Positions 23,655-32,048 of a stretch of DNA of 35,815 nucleotides are shown piece after piece. The stretch is from NCBI GenBank assembly GCA_013792135.1, contig VMSP01000027.1, positions 1-35,815 on the forward strand, read 5' to 3'. A program made the position numbers and the translations under genes. This DNA is from Desulfocapsa sp. Its GTDB lineage: Bacteria; Desulfobacterota; Desulfobulbia; Desulfobulbales; Desulfocapsaceae. How positions within the stretch are numbered: the stretch's first letter is position 1; each line of letters starts with the position of its first letter. The notes beneath the pieces are model-generated. The model saw nothing but the letters and a program-made list of their open reading frames with translations, did no database searches and was not told the DNA's origin.

Positions 23655-23984
23655 TCAGAGATTCTGGAGAAAGTAGATCACATTGTCGATGATTTCCTGC
23701 CGTTCACTTTCGGGATGTTTAAAGATACCAAGATAGTAGCGGCCAAGTGAAAAAATTAGAAGATCGTTACCGGATTCACGTTCAATACAGAGGTGGATAT
23801 AACGATTCCCGCCCATATCGGTGCTAAGGGTATCGCACTGGGTGCCGCCAGTGGAGATGATTGGAGCAAAGGATGCAGCATTTTCCATGTTTTGGCTGAT
23901 GATCTGTCCATCACCGCGCACCAGGATGTAGTTGGCGACACCATTGATCTGTTCTAGGCGGGCAAAATCTTTGGCAGAGGCCAT
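23655..23984 (-). CDS. Roadblock/LC7-like small protein
   Basis: The 109-residue product has the roadblock order of helix, GVANYILVRGDGQIIS strand pair, a second helix-strand block (RYIHLCIERESGNDLLIFSLGRYYLGIF) and a C-terminal helix. Roadblock proteins dimerise and commonly serve small GTPases or signalling complexes. Its AGGAG ribosome binding site overlaps the TAG stop of the upstream gene (gap of four bases), so the two are translationally linked. The partner is likely the second roadblock-like protein next door. No MglA-like GTPase is encoded nearby. Confidence 0.65.
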   Translation of the reverse strand: MASAKDFARLEQINGVANYILVRGDGQIISQNMENAASFAPIISTGGTQCDTLSTDMGGNRYIHLCIERESGNDLLIFSLGRYYLGIFKHPESERQEIIDNVIYFLQNL

Positions 23985-23988
23985 AATG

Positions 23989-24672
23989 CTACTCCTGGGG
24001 AAAAAGGTTTTTTGTATTGTTATTGAAAAATTTTATATCCTCACTGTCATCGATCTCTGTGAGCAGGAGAGGAATCAAGTGCTTCAGGGTATTCAGCGCG
24101 GGGGTGTTTTCTTGACACCATGCGGTCAGGACATCTTGGAAAACAGGTATTGCTGCCGGACCGATACAATTGGCAAGCGCATCCTGCATGGCGTTTAAGT
24201 GCTTGGCCAATGGTGCTCCAGGGGCCATCAATGACTCGATATCGACGGGAATTATTTCTTTTGTGACGGGTGGCTCGATGGCAGCTATTTTTTCAACTGG
24301 TGGTTCAGGTTGTGTGGCCGGGTTATCACTTTCCTGGACACTGTTGTTCAAGGCCAGTTGCAGAGCCATTCGAATCATACCGCTGGACAGTTCATGTGTA
24401 TGCAGAAGAAAAAGCCATTTTTCTTCAGGAAGCAGACGGCCAGAAAGGATTATATTGTCAAATGTAGCCTGGAGATGAGTGATATCATGAAAATGATCAG
24501 AGGCCTTGCCTGCAATGCCGGTCATTTTTTTCCCTATTGCCAATGAATCGAAATCTCGTATTGAATCATCAATATGCTGGGAAAGTATTCCTGCCTGAGG
24601 GGTAAAGAGAAATGCGCCATTTATCTCCGGCAGGCTGGTGACAAGGTCTAAAAGAAAGGATTCGTGATTCAT
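23989..24672 (-). CDS. Roadblock-like protein with C-terminal helical domain
   Basis: In this 227-residue protein the first ~115 residues resemble a second roadblock fold (LPEINGAFLFTPQAGILSQ; FDNIILSGRLLPEEKWLFLLH; a following helix). A Pro/Glu-rich linker (about 115-150) leads to a helical C-terminal domain (PLAKHLNAMQDALANCIGPAAIPVFQDVLTAW...LKHLIPLLLTEIDD). That last domain resembles conserved helical modules attached to roadblock proteins of related bacteria. Function unknown; a scaffold for the downstream 109-residue protein is a reasonable inference. The ribosome binding site is AAAGGC. A 176-base gap separates it from the upstream lptF-like gene. Confidence 0.55.
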   Translation of the reverse strand: MNHESFLLDLVTSLPEINGAFLFTPQAGILSQHIDDSIRDFDSLAIGKKMTGIAGKASDHFHDITHLQATFDNIILSGRLLPEEKWLFLLHTHELSSGMIRMALQLALNNSVQESDNPATQPEPPVEKIAAIEPPVTKEIIPVDIESLMAPGAPLAKHLNAMQDALANCIGPAAIPVFQDVLTAWCQENTPALNTLKHLIPLLLTEIDDSEDIKFFNNNTKNLFPQE

Positions 24673-24848
24673 GACGTAAGTGCCTTTGAAGGTGCCAAAC
24701 CGTTATGGTGTTTGATCGTCAGCACTTATCTTCAATGCTGACAGCATTCTGCCGAGTTTCTCAACTTCTTTTTTTAGCTTATATGGCCTGAATCCCAGTG
24801 TCAAGTATGAACCCCATGTGTGAATCTGATGGGCCAAAGGGGGACGTC

Positions 24849-26363
24849 TCAGGGGAGCGTTTTGTCATTAGCTGATAGTGTGCTACACTTCTCCAGAATA
24901 CCCTTGCAGGTATTACAGGGGGTAAAACCTGCCTGAAGAGCTATTTCCACATTTTTAAATTCAATGGTGCAATGCCGGCAGGAGTAGGACTCACATCCAG
25001 GGACATGACAGGCCATGCTTTTTATGTTTCCGTGGACAGTACCGGAAGTCAGGTGGCCAGGGCCAAGGAGCTCTTCCCGGGTTTTGTTATACTGCCGTAG
25101 ATTTAAAGTAGATTTTTTTATTAATTTTTTTACAGGCAGGTGGATCCATGCCCGCAATTTTTCCATGAGAGGGGGAATCAACCTGGTAATTAAGGCGGCC
25201 CAAGCATTACTCAGCATCTTGGGTATCAGTGGTTGTTCATTGGCGGTCTGGCGCAGAAGTAGCACGGTAAAAACAAAGAAGATGAGATTGGGAAACCACA
25301 TTGCCACCCAGACGGAGTGTGAACTCTCCTCTGCGATATTTTTTCCTATGGTGAACAGAACATAATAGAGGATAAATCCTCCCAATCCAAGGGGGATGCC
25401 GATGGCGCTTCTACCGGCTCGTGCTTGAAGTCCGAGGGGAAGGCCCAGGAGGCTCAGGATAAAACAGCCCACCGGCAGGACCAGCCGTTTGTGAAAATGC
25501 ACCAGTGCCTCCCGGCCTTGTTTGCTCTCTCTGCCATAGTGAGTGACTGCTAGTTGTAACTGCTCCATGGTCATGGAGCTGATGGATTGCTGGGTGACAT
25601 CGGTTCCGTCAATAATACTGGGAATACGCAGGGGGATGTTGATCTGGTAACGGTCAAAGGTGACTGTCTGAGTATAAGTACCGTCAGGGCGGTTGAGACT
25701 GCCGTTTTCCAGGATGATCGTCACCTGCATTTTCCTGCTGTCGCCAACCATGGAACCAGATTTTGCCATGGTGATGGAAGGAACTGTCTGGTCCCGCATG
25801 TCGGAAACCCAGACATTCTGCCATTGACCAGTGGTTTTGTCGATGGACTGCACATAGACCACTACATCGCCTAAGGCCTCGGTGAAGGCGTTCTCCTTGA
25901 TCCCCTTATCTATTTTTTCTTTGGCCAGTTGAAACAAGAGTTGTTTCATGGCGATTTCACCGGTGGGGATGAGCTTTATCGAGAAGTATCCGGTGATACC
26001 GGCAATAGCCATGGAAACCATGATAACAGGGGGCAAAATGGTGTAAATGCTGATGCCATTAGCCTTGAATGCCAGGATCTCGGTGTCGCTGGAGAGTCTG
26101 CTGAAGGCGATGATCATACCCATCATGGCGGCCATGGGCATGGAATAGAGGAACATGTTGGGGAAAAGGTAGGAAAAAAGACGAAGAAAATCGGTAAAGC
26201 CGATATTGAGCTCAAGCACCACATTGAGAAAGGGGATCAGCTTGACCAGAAAGAAGACCGAGTTCATGATCAGAAAACTGGCAAAAAAAGGAGCCAGGAT
26301 CTCGGTGGCCAGGTAGCTGTAAAGTAGCAGAGGCAATGGAGGGAGGTGGGGAAAACGATTCAT
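24849..26363 (-). CDS. lptF: LptF/LptG-family LPS export permease with C-terminal Ada-like metal-binding domain
   Basis: Residues 1-~400 are a YjgP/YjgQ permease: N-terminal helices including [40 protein letters not shown], a periplasmic jellyroll (about 140-290) and three C-terminal helices. In the Lpt complex LptF and LptG with LptB extract LPS from the inner membrane. Unusually, a basic linker (about 400-440) leads to residues 445-488, with C452/H453, C457, C462, C465 and a final [11 protein letters not shown] (C483, C486). This pattern matches the metal-binding domain of Ada and related zinc knuckles. The reading frame is continuous. There is no good ribosome binding site at the ATG. It is divergent from uvrB. 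Confidence 0.85.
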   Translation of the reverse strand: MNRFPHLPPLPLLLYSYLATEILAPFFASFLIMNSVFFLVKLIPFLNVVLELNIGFTDFLRLFSYLFPNMFLYSMPMAAMMGMIIAFSRLSSDTEILAFKANGISIYTILPPVIMVSMAIAGITGYFSIKLIPTGEIAMKQLLFQLAKEKIDKGIKENAFTEALGDVVVYVQSIDKTTGQWQNVWVSDMRDQTVPSITMAKSGSMVGDSRKMQVTIILENGSLNRPDGTYTQTVTFDRYQINIPLRIPSIIDGTDVTQQSISSMTMEQLQLAVTHYGRESKQGREALVHFHKRLVLPVGCFILSLLGLPLGLQARAGRSAIGIPLGLGGFILYYVLFTIGKNIAEESSHSVWVAMWFPNLIFFVFTVLLLRQTANEQPLIPKMLSNAWAALITRLIPPLMEKLRAWIHLPVKKLIKKSTLNLRQYNKTREELLGPGHLTSGTVHGNIKSMACHVPGCESYSCRHCTIEFKNVEIALQAGFTPCNTCKGILEKCSTLSANDKTLP

Positions 26364-26371
26364 TGCTTGAG

Positions 26372-26480
26372 AATTAAAGTTTTAAAGTTTAAAATATTTA
26401 CAGACCATAAGCTGTTTCTCTCAGAGAACTTGATTGCTATCTTAACACTTAAAATTGAAATCTTAAAACTTAAAACTTAC
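26372..26480. repeat. AT-rich direct and inverted heptamer repeats between lptF and uvrB
   Basis: CTTAAAA-type heptamers recur at about 26449-26478 (ACTTAAAATT, TCTTAAAACT, ACTTAAAACT), with inverted counterparts (AAGTTTTAAAGTTTAAAAT) at about 26377-26395. They occupy the 132-base divergent promoter region. They could be promoter curvature tracts, a small repeat expansion or regulator sites. Confidence 0.4.
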
Positions 26481-26495
26481 AAGTATTGCCTGATC

Positions 26496-28511
26496 ATGGA
26501 TAACCCCTTCCAACTTGTTACCCCTTTTTCTCCCTCCGGGGACCAGCCGCAGGCCATTGAAACCCTGGTGCGCGGCCTTAAGAGCGGGGCGCGCAGCCAG
26601 ATGCTGCTGGGAGTCACCGGATCGGGCAAGACCTTTACCATGGCCAGTGTGGTGGCGGAGGTGCAGCGGCCGACTCTGGTCATTGCCCCCAATAAGACCC
26701 TGGCCGCCCAGTTGTTTGCCGAGTTCAAGGAGCTTTTTCCACAGAACGCGGTGGAATATTTCGTCTCCTATTACGACTACTATCAGCCGGAGGCCTATAT
26801 CCCCACCTCCGACACCTTTATCGAGAAAGACTCCGCCATCAATGACGCCATCGACATGATGCGCCATTCCGCCACCCGCTCCCTGCTCACCCGCCGTGAT
26901 GTGCTGATCGTGGCCTCGGTCTCCTGTATCTACGGCCTGGGCTCACCCGATGAGTACAAGAACATGCATCTCTTCCTGCGTCGCGATGAAGAATATGCCA
27001 TGGAGAAGGTGCAGCGCCGTCTGGTTTTCATGCTCTATGAGCGTAATGATATCTCTTTCCATCGCGGCACCTTCCGGGTGCGGGGCGATGTCATTGATAT
27101 CTTCCCGGTGCACGAGGAAGAGGTCTCCATCCGAATCGAGTTTTTTGGCGATACGGTGGAGGCCATCTCGGTGATTGATCCCCTGCGGGGAGTGGTCCTG
27201 CAGCGCCTGGATGAATACACGGTCTTTCCAGCCAGCCATTTCGTCACCTCGCGCGACCGGCTGCAGGTGGCCATGGCGGCGATAAAGGAGGAGTTGATAG
27301 AGCGGCTGGCCTGGTATCAGCAGGAAAATCGCCTCGTTGAGCTGCAGCGCCTGGAACAGCGCACTATGTTTGATCTGGAGATGATCCAGGAGCTGGGCTA
27401 CTGCAGCGGCATTGAGAACTACAGCCGCCATCTGACCGGCAAGGAGCCGGGCGCGGCCCCGCCCAACTTGATCGATTATTTCCCGGATGATTTTCTGCTC
27501 TTTCTTGATGAGTCCCATATCGGAGTGCCGCAGCTCAACGGCATGTATAATGGCGACCGCTCACGGAAAATGACCCTGGTTGATTATGGCTTCCGTCTGC
27601 CCTCGGCCCTTGATAACCGGCCCCTGCGCTTTGAGGAGTTTAATGCCAGGATCAAGCAGGTGGTCTATGTCTCGGCGACTCCCGGCCCCTATGAACTCGA
27701 TCAGGTGGAAGGGCGGATCGTGGCCCAGATTATCCGGCCCACCGGCCTGCTTGACCCCCGGATTGAGGTGCGTCCGGCCAAAAGCCAAGTTGATGATTTA
27801 CTGGAGGAGATCCGCTTGCGTTCCGAGCGGAATGAGGCGGTGCTGGTGACCACGCTGACCAAGCGCATGGCCGAGGATCTGACCGATTATTACGAAAAAC
27901 TGGGAGTCAAGGTACGCTATCTCCATTCCGATATCAAGACCCTGCAGCGGGTGGAGCTGATCCGCGATCTTCGCAACGGCGACTATAATGTCCTGGTGGG
28001 GATCAATCTCTTGCGTGAGGGGCTGGATATCCCGGAGGTGTCATTGGTGGCAATCCTTGATGCCGATAAAGAGGGCTTTCTCCGTTCTGAACGGTCGCTG
28101 ACCCAGACCTGCGGCCGGGCGGCCAGAAATGCCGACGGCATGGTCATCTTCTACGCCGACACCATAACCGGCTCTATGCAGCGCACCATTGATGAGACCG
28201 GGAGGCGACGGAAGATTCAGGAACAATATAACCATGAGCATGGTATAATCCCCACCACCATTTGTTCACGGGTTAAGGATGGGCTACAGCAGCATGCGCA
28301 GGAAAGCGGCTATCAGAGTGGGTATCAGGCGGATCTTCTGCAGGCGGCAGAAGAACTTCCTGTTTATACCACTATCCGTGATCTGGAAAAAGAGATCAAA
28401 AAACTGGAAAAAGAGATGCAGGTTGCTGCCAAAGAACTTGCCTTTGAACAGGCGGCCTCCCTGCGGGATCGAATCAAGGTCTTGCGTCGTTTGGAGATTG
28501 AGATTGCGTAG
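26496..28511 (+). CDS. uvrB: Excinuclease ABC subunit B
   Basis: UvrB is the damage-verifying helicase-like subunit of nucleotide excision repair. The 671-residue protein has the Walker A motif [18 protein letters not shown], the beta-hairpin block [12 protein letters not shown], the Walker B-like [23 protein letters not shown], helicase motifs V-VI ([38 protein letters not shown]) and a C-terminal UVR motif ([23 protein letters not shown]). All are intact. I start at 26496 ([11 protein letters not shown]), the canonical N-terminus; a frame open 50 codons further upstream reads through the AT-rich repeats and is not credible as protein. The ribosome binding site is weak. Confidence 0.97.
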   Translation: MDNPFQLVTPFSPSGDQPQAIETLVRGLKSGARSQMLLGVTGSGKTFTMASVVAEVQRPTLVIAPNKTLAAQLFAEFKELFPQNAVEYFVSYYDYYQPEAYIPTSDTFIEKDSAINDAIDMMRHSATRSLLTRRDVLIVASVSCIYGLGSPDEYKNMHLFLRRDEEYAMEKVQRRLVFMLYERNDISFHRGTFRVRGDVIDIFPVHEEEVSIRIEFFGDTVEAISVIDPLRGVVLQRLDEYTVFPASHFVTSRDRLQVAMAAIKEELIERLAWYQQENRLVELQRLEQRTMFDLEMIQELGYCSGIENYSRHLTGKEPGAAPPNLIDYFPDDFLLFLDESHIGVPQLNGMYNGDRSRKMTLVDYGFRLPSALDNRPLRFEEFNARIKQVVYVSATPGPYELDQVEGRIVAQIIRPTGLLDPRIEVRPAKSQVDDLLEEIRLRSERNEAVLVTTLTKRMAEDLTDYYEKLGVKVRYLHSDIKTLQRVELIRDLRNGDYNVLVGINLLREGLDIPEVSLVAILDADKEGFLRSERSLTQTCGRAARNADGMVIFYADTITGSMQRTIDETGRRRKIQEQYNHEHGIIPTTICSRVKDGLQQHAQESGYQSGYQADLLQAAEELPVYTTIRDLEKEIKKLEKEMQVAAKELAFEQAASLRDRIKVLRRLEIEIA

Positions 28512-28562
28512 GCAACCGGACGTCCTGGTGCCGCTAGCGCCGTGGAGAGAGGAATAACGACG

Positions 28563-29234
28563 ATGAAAGACGGATTCTGGTATAAGGTGTCGCTGAAAGC
28601 GGTGCCGTTTATTTTTGTATGGCTGATCAGAATATGGTTCAGCACCTGTCGGCTGAGAGTTCATGGACAGGAATATATGGATCAGATCAAGGCTACGAAA
28701 AATCCTGCCATTGCCAGTTTCTGGCATTACGGGGTCCTGTATGTCCTCTACTTTTTTCGCAAGGAGTCCGGGGTGGCCATGGTCAGTGCCAGCCGGGACG
28801 GCGAGTATATCAGTCGGATTGTTGAGAAGCTGGGTAATGAAACGGTACGTGGATCCCGGAAAAAAGGGGGAATGCAGGCAGTCATAAAATTGATCAGGGC
28901 TGTACGGGCGGGGAAAAACGCCATTCTGGTGGCTGACGGCTCGCAGGGGCCGGCCAGGATTGTACAGGCAGGTTCTTTGATCCTGGCCTCTAAAACCGGG
29001 GTCCCGGTTCTGCCCTTGACGTGGTCCTGCAACCGCTATAAACGCTTTGGCTCCTGGGATGGAACAGCCCTGCCGCTGCCTTTTTCCAAGGTCGATTTTT
29101 TCTATGGTGAGCCCCTTTTTGTGCCTCCGGAACTTCAAGATGAGCAACTGGAGGAATATCGTTTGGAGCTTGAAAAAAGGTTGAATGGACTTTATACAAA
29201 GGCCTGGGCCTTGCAGGGAAAGATGGAACATTGA
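28563..29234 (+). CDS. DUF374 lysophospholipid acyltransferase-family protein
   Basis: The 223-residue product has an N-terminal hydrophobic segment and the DUF374 blocks: IASFWHYGVLYV (the acyltransferase histidine), MVSASRDGEYISRIVEKLG, VRGSRKKGG, and LVADGSQGPARIVQAGSLILASKTGVPVLPL. These correspond to acyltransferase motifs I-III. The family is thought to act on membrane lipids or lipid A-like molecules at the inner membrane. The substrate is not readable here. The ATG at 28563 has GAGAGGA upstream; a GTG seven codons earlier is also in frame. It follows uvrB by about 50 bases and is followed by the CbiA paralogue. Confidence 0.85.
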   Translation: MKDGFWYKVSLKAVPFIFVWLIRIWFSTCRLRVHGQEYMDQIKATKNPAIASFWHYGVLYVLYFFRKESGVAMVSASRDGEYISRIVEKLGNETVRGSRKKGGMQAVIKLIRAVRAGKNAILVADGSQGPARIVQAGSLILASKTGVPVLPLTWSCNRYKRFGSWDGTALPLPFSKVDFFYGEPLFVPPELQDEQLEEYRLELEKRLNGLYTKAWALQGKMEH

Positions 29235-29288
29235 GATGGCTTCAGTTTTGAGAAAAATGTTATAAAAAATAGAGACGTGGAAAAAGAG

Positions 29289-30671
29289 ATGCAGACAAAA
29301 GGAATTGTCATAGCTGGTCTTGCCGGTGGGTCGGGTAAGAGTGTGGTCTCGGTTGGCCTGACCGCACTTCTGGCTCGTCAGGGCAAGAGAGTGGTGCCTT
29401 TTAAAAAAGGACCCGATTATATTGACGCGGGCTGGTTGAAGCTGGCGGCTGGCGGTAGCTGCTATAACCTTGATCCCTTCCTGATGGATGAAGAGGTGGT
29501 TCGGCGCTCCTTTCTTGTCCATTCTTCAGGGGCTGACCGGGTGATTGTGGAGGGCAACAGGGGCTTGTATGACGGCGTGAATCCAGAAGGGGGGTATTCC
29601 ACTGCGGAACTGGCCCTGTCTCTGAAGATGCCTGTCCTGCTGGTGGTCAACTGCACTAAGACCACGCGGACGGTGGCGGCCATGGTGCTTGGTTGCCAGA
29701 AACTGGACGAACGGGTGGATATTCGGGGCGTGGTGTTGAACCAGATCGGCACGGAACGTCATCGCTCCATTGTCACCCAGGCGGTGGAAACATATACCGG
29801 ACTACCGGTCTTGGGATCAGTTCCCCGGATGAAGCGTGATATCTTTCCCATGCGGCATCTGGGGGTCACGCCCCATCAGGAATATGAAGGCAGTGGGGCG
29901 GCCATGGATTTTCTGGTGGAAACCATGCAGAAACATCTTGATCTGGAGCGGATTGAGGAAATCATGGCTCCTGTGGGTAGGCCGATGGCTTCCGGCCTTG
30001 AAATTTTGCCGCAGGATCCTTCACTGCTGCGGATCGGGGTCCTGATGGATGCCGCCTTTCAGTTTTATTATTCAGAAAATCTGGAGGCGCTTGAACGACT
30101 GGGCGCGGAACTGGTGATGATTGATGCCCTGACAGCCAGCGCCCTTCCTGCGCTTGATGGTTTGTATATCGGTGGCGGTTTTCCAGAAACCAGCGCCGGG
30201 GAACTGGCTGCGAATGCGGGATTCCGGCAGTCAATCAAGCAGGCCGCCGAGGCCGGGCTGCCCATCTATGCTGAATGTGGTGGGCTGATCTATCTGGGGG
30301 AGTCAATTGTCCTCGATGGTCAGGAATACCCGCTGGCCGGGGTTTTCCCCATTCGTTTCGGGATGTCCAAGAAGCCTCAGGCCCATGGCTATTCGGTCTT
30401 TGAGGTGGATGGCGTAAACCCATTTTATAGCCAAGGGGCCGAGATCAAGGGTCATGAATTTCGTTATTCCACTATCCTTGAGTGGCAGGGTCGGCCGGAG
30501 CATCTTTCCTTGAAGATGACCCGTGGACAGGGGTTCATGTCAGGTCGTGACGGTCTGACCATGAATAATGTCCTGGCCTTGTACACCCATGTCCATGCCG
30601 ATGGCACTCCGGAATGGGCAGATGGGTTCATGAACAGATGTCGGCTACAGAAGGAAAGTGTTGGCCGATGA
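29289..30671 (+). CDS. Second CbiA-family amidotransferase, probably DsrN-type siroheme amidase
   Basis: The 460-residue protein has the CbiA layout: a P-loop (AGLAGGSGKSV), PFKKGPDYIDAGWL, VEGNRGLYDGVNPEGGYSTAEL, FYYSENL, and an amidotransferase half with Cys330 in AECGGLIYL, HGYSVFEV and a late THVHADG. It diverges from the true cobalamin enzyme at 19493 in substrate-side blocks (KKGPDYIDAGW versus KCGPDFIDPSL). From memory, these variants match DsrN, the siroheme-amidating paralogue of sulfate reducers. No dsrAB genes are nearby. A plain CbiA duplicate or another tetrapyrrole amidase (CfbB-like) are alternatives. ATG 29289 is chosen over GTG 29277. Confidence 0.7.
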   Translation: MQTKGIVIAGLAGGSGKSVVSVGLTALLARQGKRVVPFKKGPDYIDAGWLKLAAGGSCYNLDPFLMDEEVVRRSFLVHSSGADRVIVEGNRGLYDGVNPEGGYSTAELALSLKMPVLLVVNCTKTTRTVAAMVLGCQKLDERVDIRGVVLNQIGTERHRSIVTQAVETYTGLPVLGSVPRMKRDIFPMRHLGVTPHQEYEGSGAAMDFLVETMQKHLDLERIEEIMAPVGRPMASGLEILPQDPSLLRIGVLMDAAFQFYYSENLEALERLGAELVMIDALTASALPALDGLYIGGGFPETSAGELAANAGFRQSIKQAAEAGLPIYAECGGLIYLGESIVLDGQEYPLAGVFPIRFGMSKKPQAHGYSVFEVDGVNPFYSQGAEIKGHEFRYSTILEWQGRPEHLSLKMTRGQGFMSGRDGLTMNNVLALYTHVHADGTPEWADGFMNRCRLQKESVGR

Positions 30672-30695
30672 AAAGGGATACGATTAATATCGTAT

Positions 30696-31394
30696 TTACC
30701 TGAGGATAAACCCGGAGACAGGGAGCTCTTTTCCCCAGTCTTTCCAAGCACCGGTGAGAATATTCATGGTTCTGGTTGAGCTGTTATATTCGACCACGTG
30801 TCCTGTCTCCAGGCTGCATTGACGATCATAATTGGTGTGGCTGAAGATGAATCGGTAATGTGGAGCCCTTGCAGCAAGAACCTCCTCAATGTAGGCCACA
30901 TGGCCAGTGGGCATGTTATGCTTATTGGCCGCCAGAATGAGAACGCTGTTGGGGCTGGGGATAAGAGAGCTGTTGCCGCGCTTTTTTTCACAGGCAAACC
31001 AAGTCAATGGACCGTTATTCCATCCCTTACGGCAGCTATTGATGCCGCTTCGGCAACGGGCAAAAGGAAGGCTCTGGGGTTCGCAACGGCCCCACTTTTT
31101 CTTTTTTCTCTGAGAACTGCTTCGCTGCAACTGATAACATTCTTCGGTTAAGCGGCCTTTGCAGGCGGAGACCGTGGTAACAGATTCAGGTAATAAGCTG
31201 GTGTCCAAGGCTTCATCTTCTTCCCTCTGGAGGCCTGCAGACTTTGGCCTGTCAGTCAGCATGTCTCCACATTCGGCACCCTTCATTGGTTGCTGCCCGA
31301 CCTGGAGTGCTGCTTGCTGTTGCTCGTCCTTGGCGCAGCCGACATGAAGCAGCAAGAACAATAAACATCCGCAGATCGTCCAGAACCGTGCCAC
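30696..31394 (-). CDS. Probable lipoprotein with CHAP-like C-terminal domain lacking the usual Cys
   Basis: The 232-residue protein starts with a hydrophobic segment and an atypical lipobox (LLHVGC, His at -3). A long Cys- and Lys/Arg-rich linker follows, then from about residue 115 a CHAP-like fold: GPLTWFACEKKRGN, SVLILAANKHNMPTGHVAYIEEV with the presumed catalytic His, and FIFSHTNYD. CHAP domains are cysteine peptidases or amidases that cut peptidoglycan cross-bridges. The nucleophile normally lies in GQCTWY; here that position reads GPLTWF and the nearest Cys is four residues later, so activity is doubtful. The start is a GTG without a clear ribosome binding site (TGA in frame seven codons upstream), suggesting coupling to the 118-residue gene before it. 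Confidence 0.5.
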   Translation of the reverse strand: MARFWTICGCLLFLLLHVGCAKDEQQQAALQVGQQPMKGAECGDMLTDRPKSAGLQREEDEALDTSLLPESVTTVSACKGRLTEECYQLQRSSSQRKKKKWGRCEPQSLPFARCRSGINSCRKGWNNGPLTWFACEKKRGNSSLIPSPNSVLILAANKHNMPTGHVAYIEEVLAARAPHYRFIFSHTNYDRQCSLETGHVVEYNSSTRTMNILTGAWKDWGKELPVSGFILR

Positions 31395-31429
31395 GCGGCA
31401 AGTAACAGTTTGTCATCAACAGGTTGTGA

Positions 31430-31786
31430 TCAATTGATGCGGGGAGTCGTCCCCAGGACCTTGGCATTGATTATCTGTTTTTCTTCCTCTGTTGGCTCGG
31501 GTTGAACCCAGTGGATTAAAGTTTCGGTGACCCGCATGAAATCGCCATTGTCCGCCTTGCATTTGTCACAGATACTTTCGGCCTGATCCCGGTAGATAAT
31601 AACTTTTGAGGCCGGTTCACCATCTTTTGTCACCGCCGCCATCTTCCGACAGCTGCATTCGAGCCGGACAACAACCACGCCGATCCCGTCTGGACTGCCT
31701 TCCAGAATCCCAGCAATCATTGCTTCTTCCGATTTTTCTGCCACCAGTGCTGCGCTTACTTTTGCTTTCTTCGTTTTTGAGGCCAT
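31430..31786 (-). CDS. Small hypothetical protein with CxC and CxxC motifs
   Basis: The 118-residue product begins with a Lys/Ala-rich segment (MASKTKKAKVSAALVAEKSEE). A beta-rich core follows with RLECSCRKM (Cys-x-Cys) and ESICDKCKADNG (Cys-x-x-Cys), which could together bind one metal ion. The C-terminal third is acidic and helical (PTEEEKQIINAKVLG). I do not recognise the family. AGGA at good spacing supports the ATG at 31786. It ends 36 bases before the CHAP-like gene and probably shares its transcript. The upstream 31787-32048 interval holds no gene. Confidence 0.55.
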   Translation of the reverse strand: MASKTKKAKVSAALVAEKSEEAMIAGILEGSPDGIGVVVVRLECSCRKMAAVTKDGEPASKVIIYRDQAESICDKCKADNGDFMRVTETLIHWVQPEPTEEEKQIINAKVLGTTPRIN

Positions 31787-32048
31787 AAAGTGTTCCTATA
31801 TTGAATAAAGTGTGAAGATGAAAGAATATTATTATTTTAAATGGAAAAGGATCGCATGAATCAATAGAATTTGATCTAGAGGTTGAATGTTGGCCGTCTC
31901 TTTCAAGGGTTATGGGGAAGTATCCGCCTTGTCTAGATTGCTTAGTGTCCTATCCCCACTCGGTTTTTTTCTATGGGGACACCACCGCAGGTTTATATTT
32001 ATAACCTTGGTGTCTATTTTTTTCTACCTGTTTCATTTATGAACATCA

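Noticed and set aside
24719-24755. GTCAGCA/TGCTGAC hairpin as terminator of the lptF gene
   Set aside because: The stem is only seven bases with an eleven-base loop and no T tract on the relevant strand.
28284-29522. 412-codon minus-strand frame across uvrB, the acyltransferase and the CbiA paralogue
   Set aside because: It runs antisense through three well-supported genes and shows no domain.
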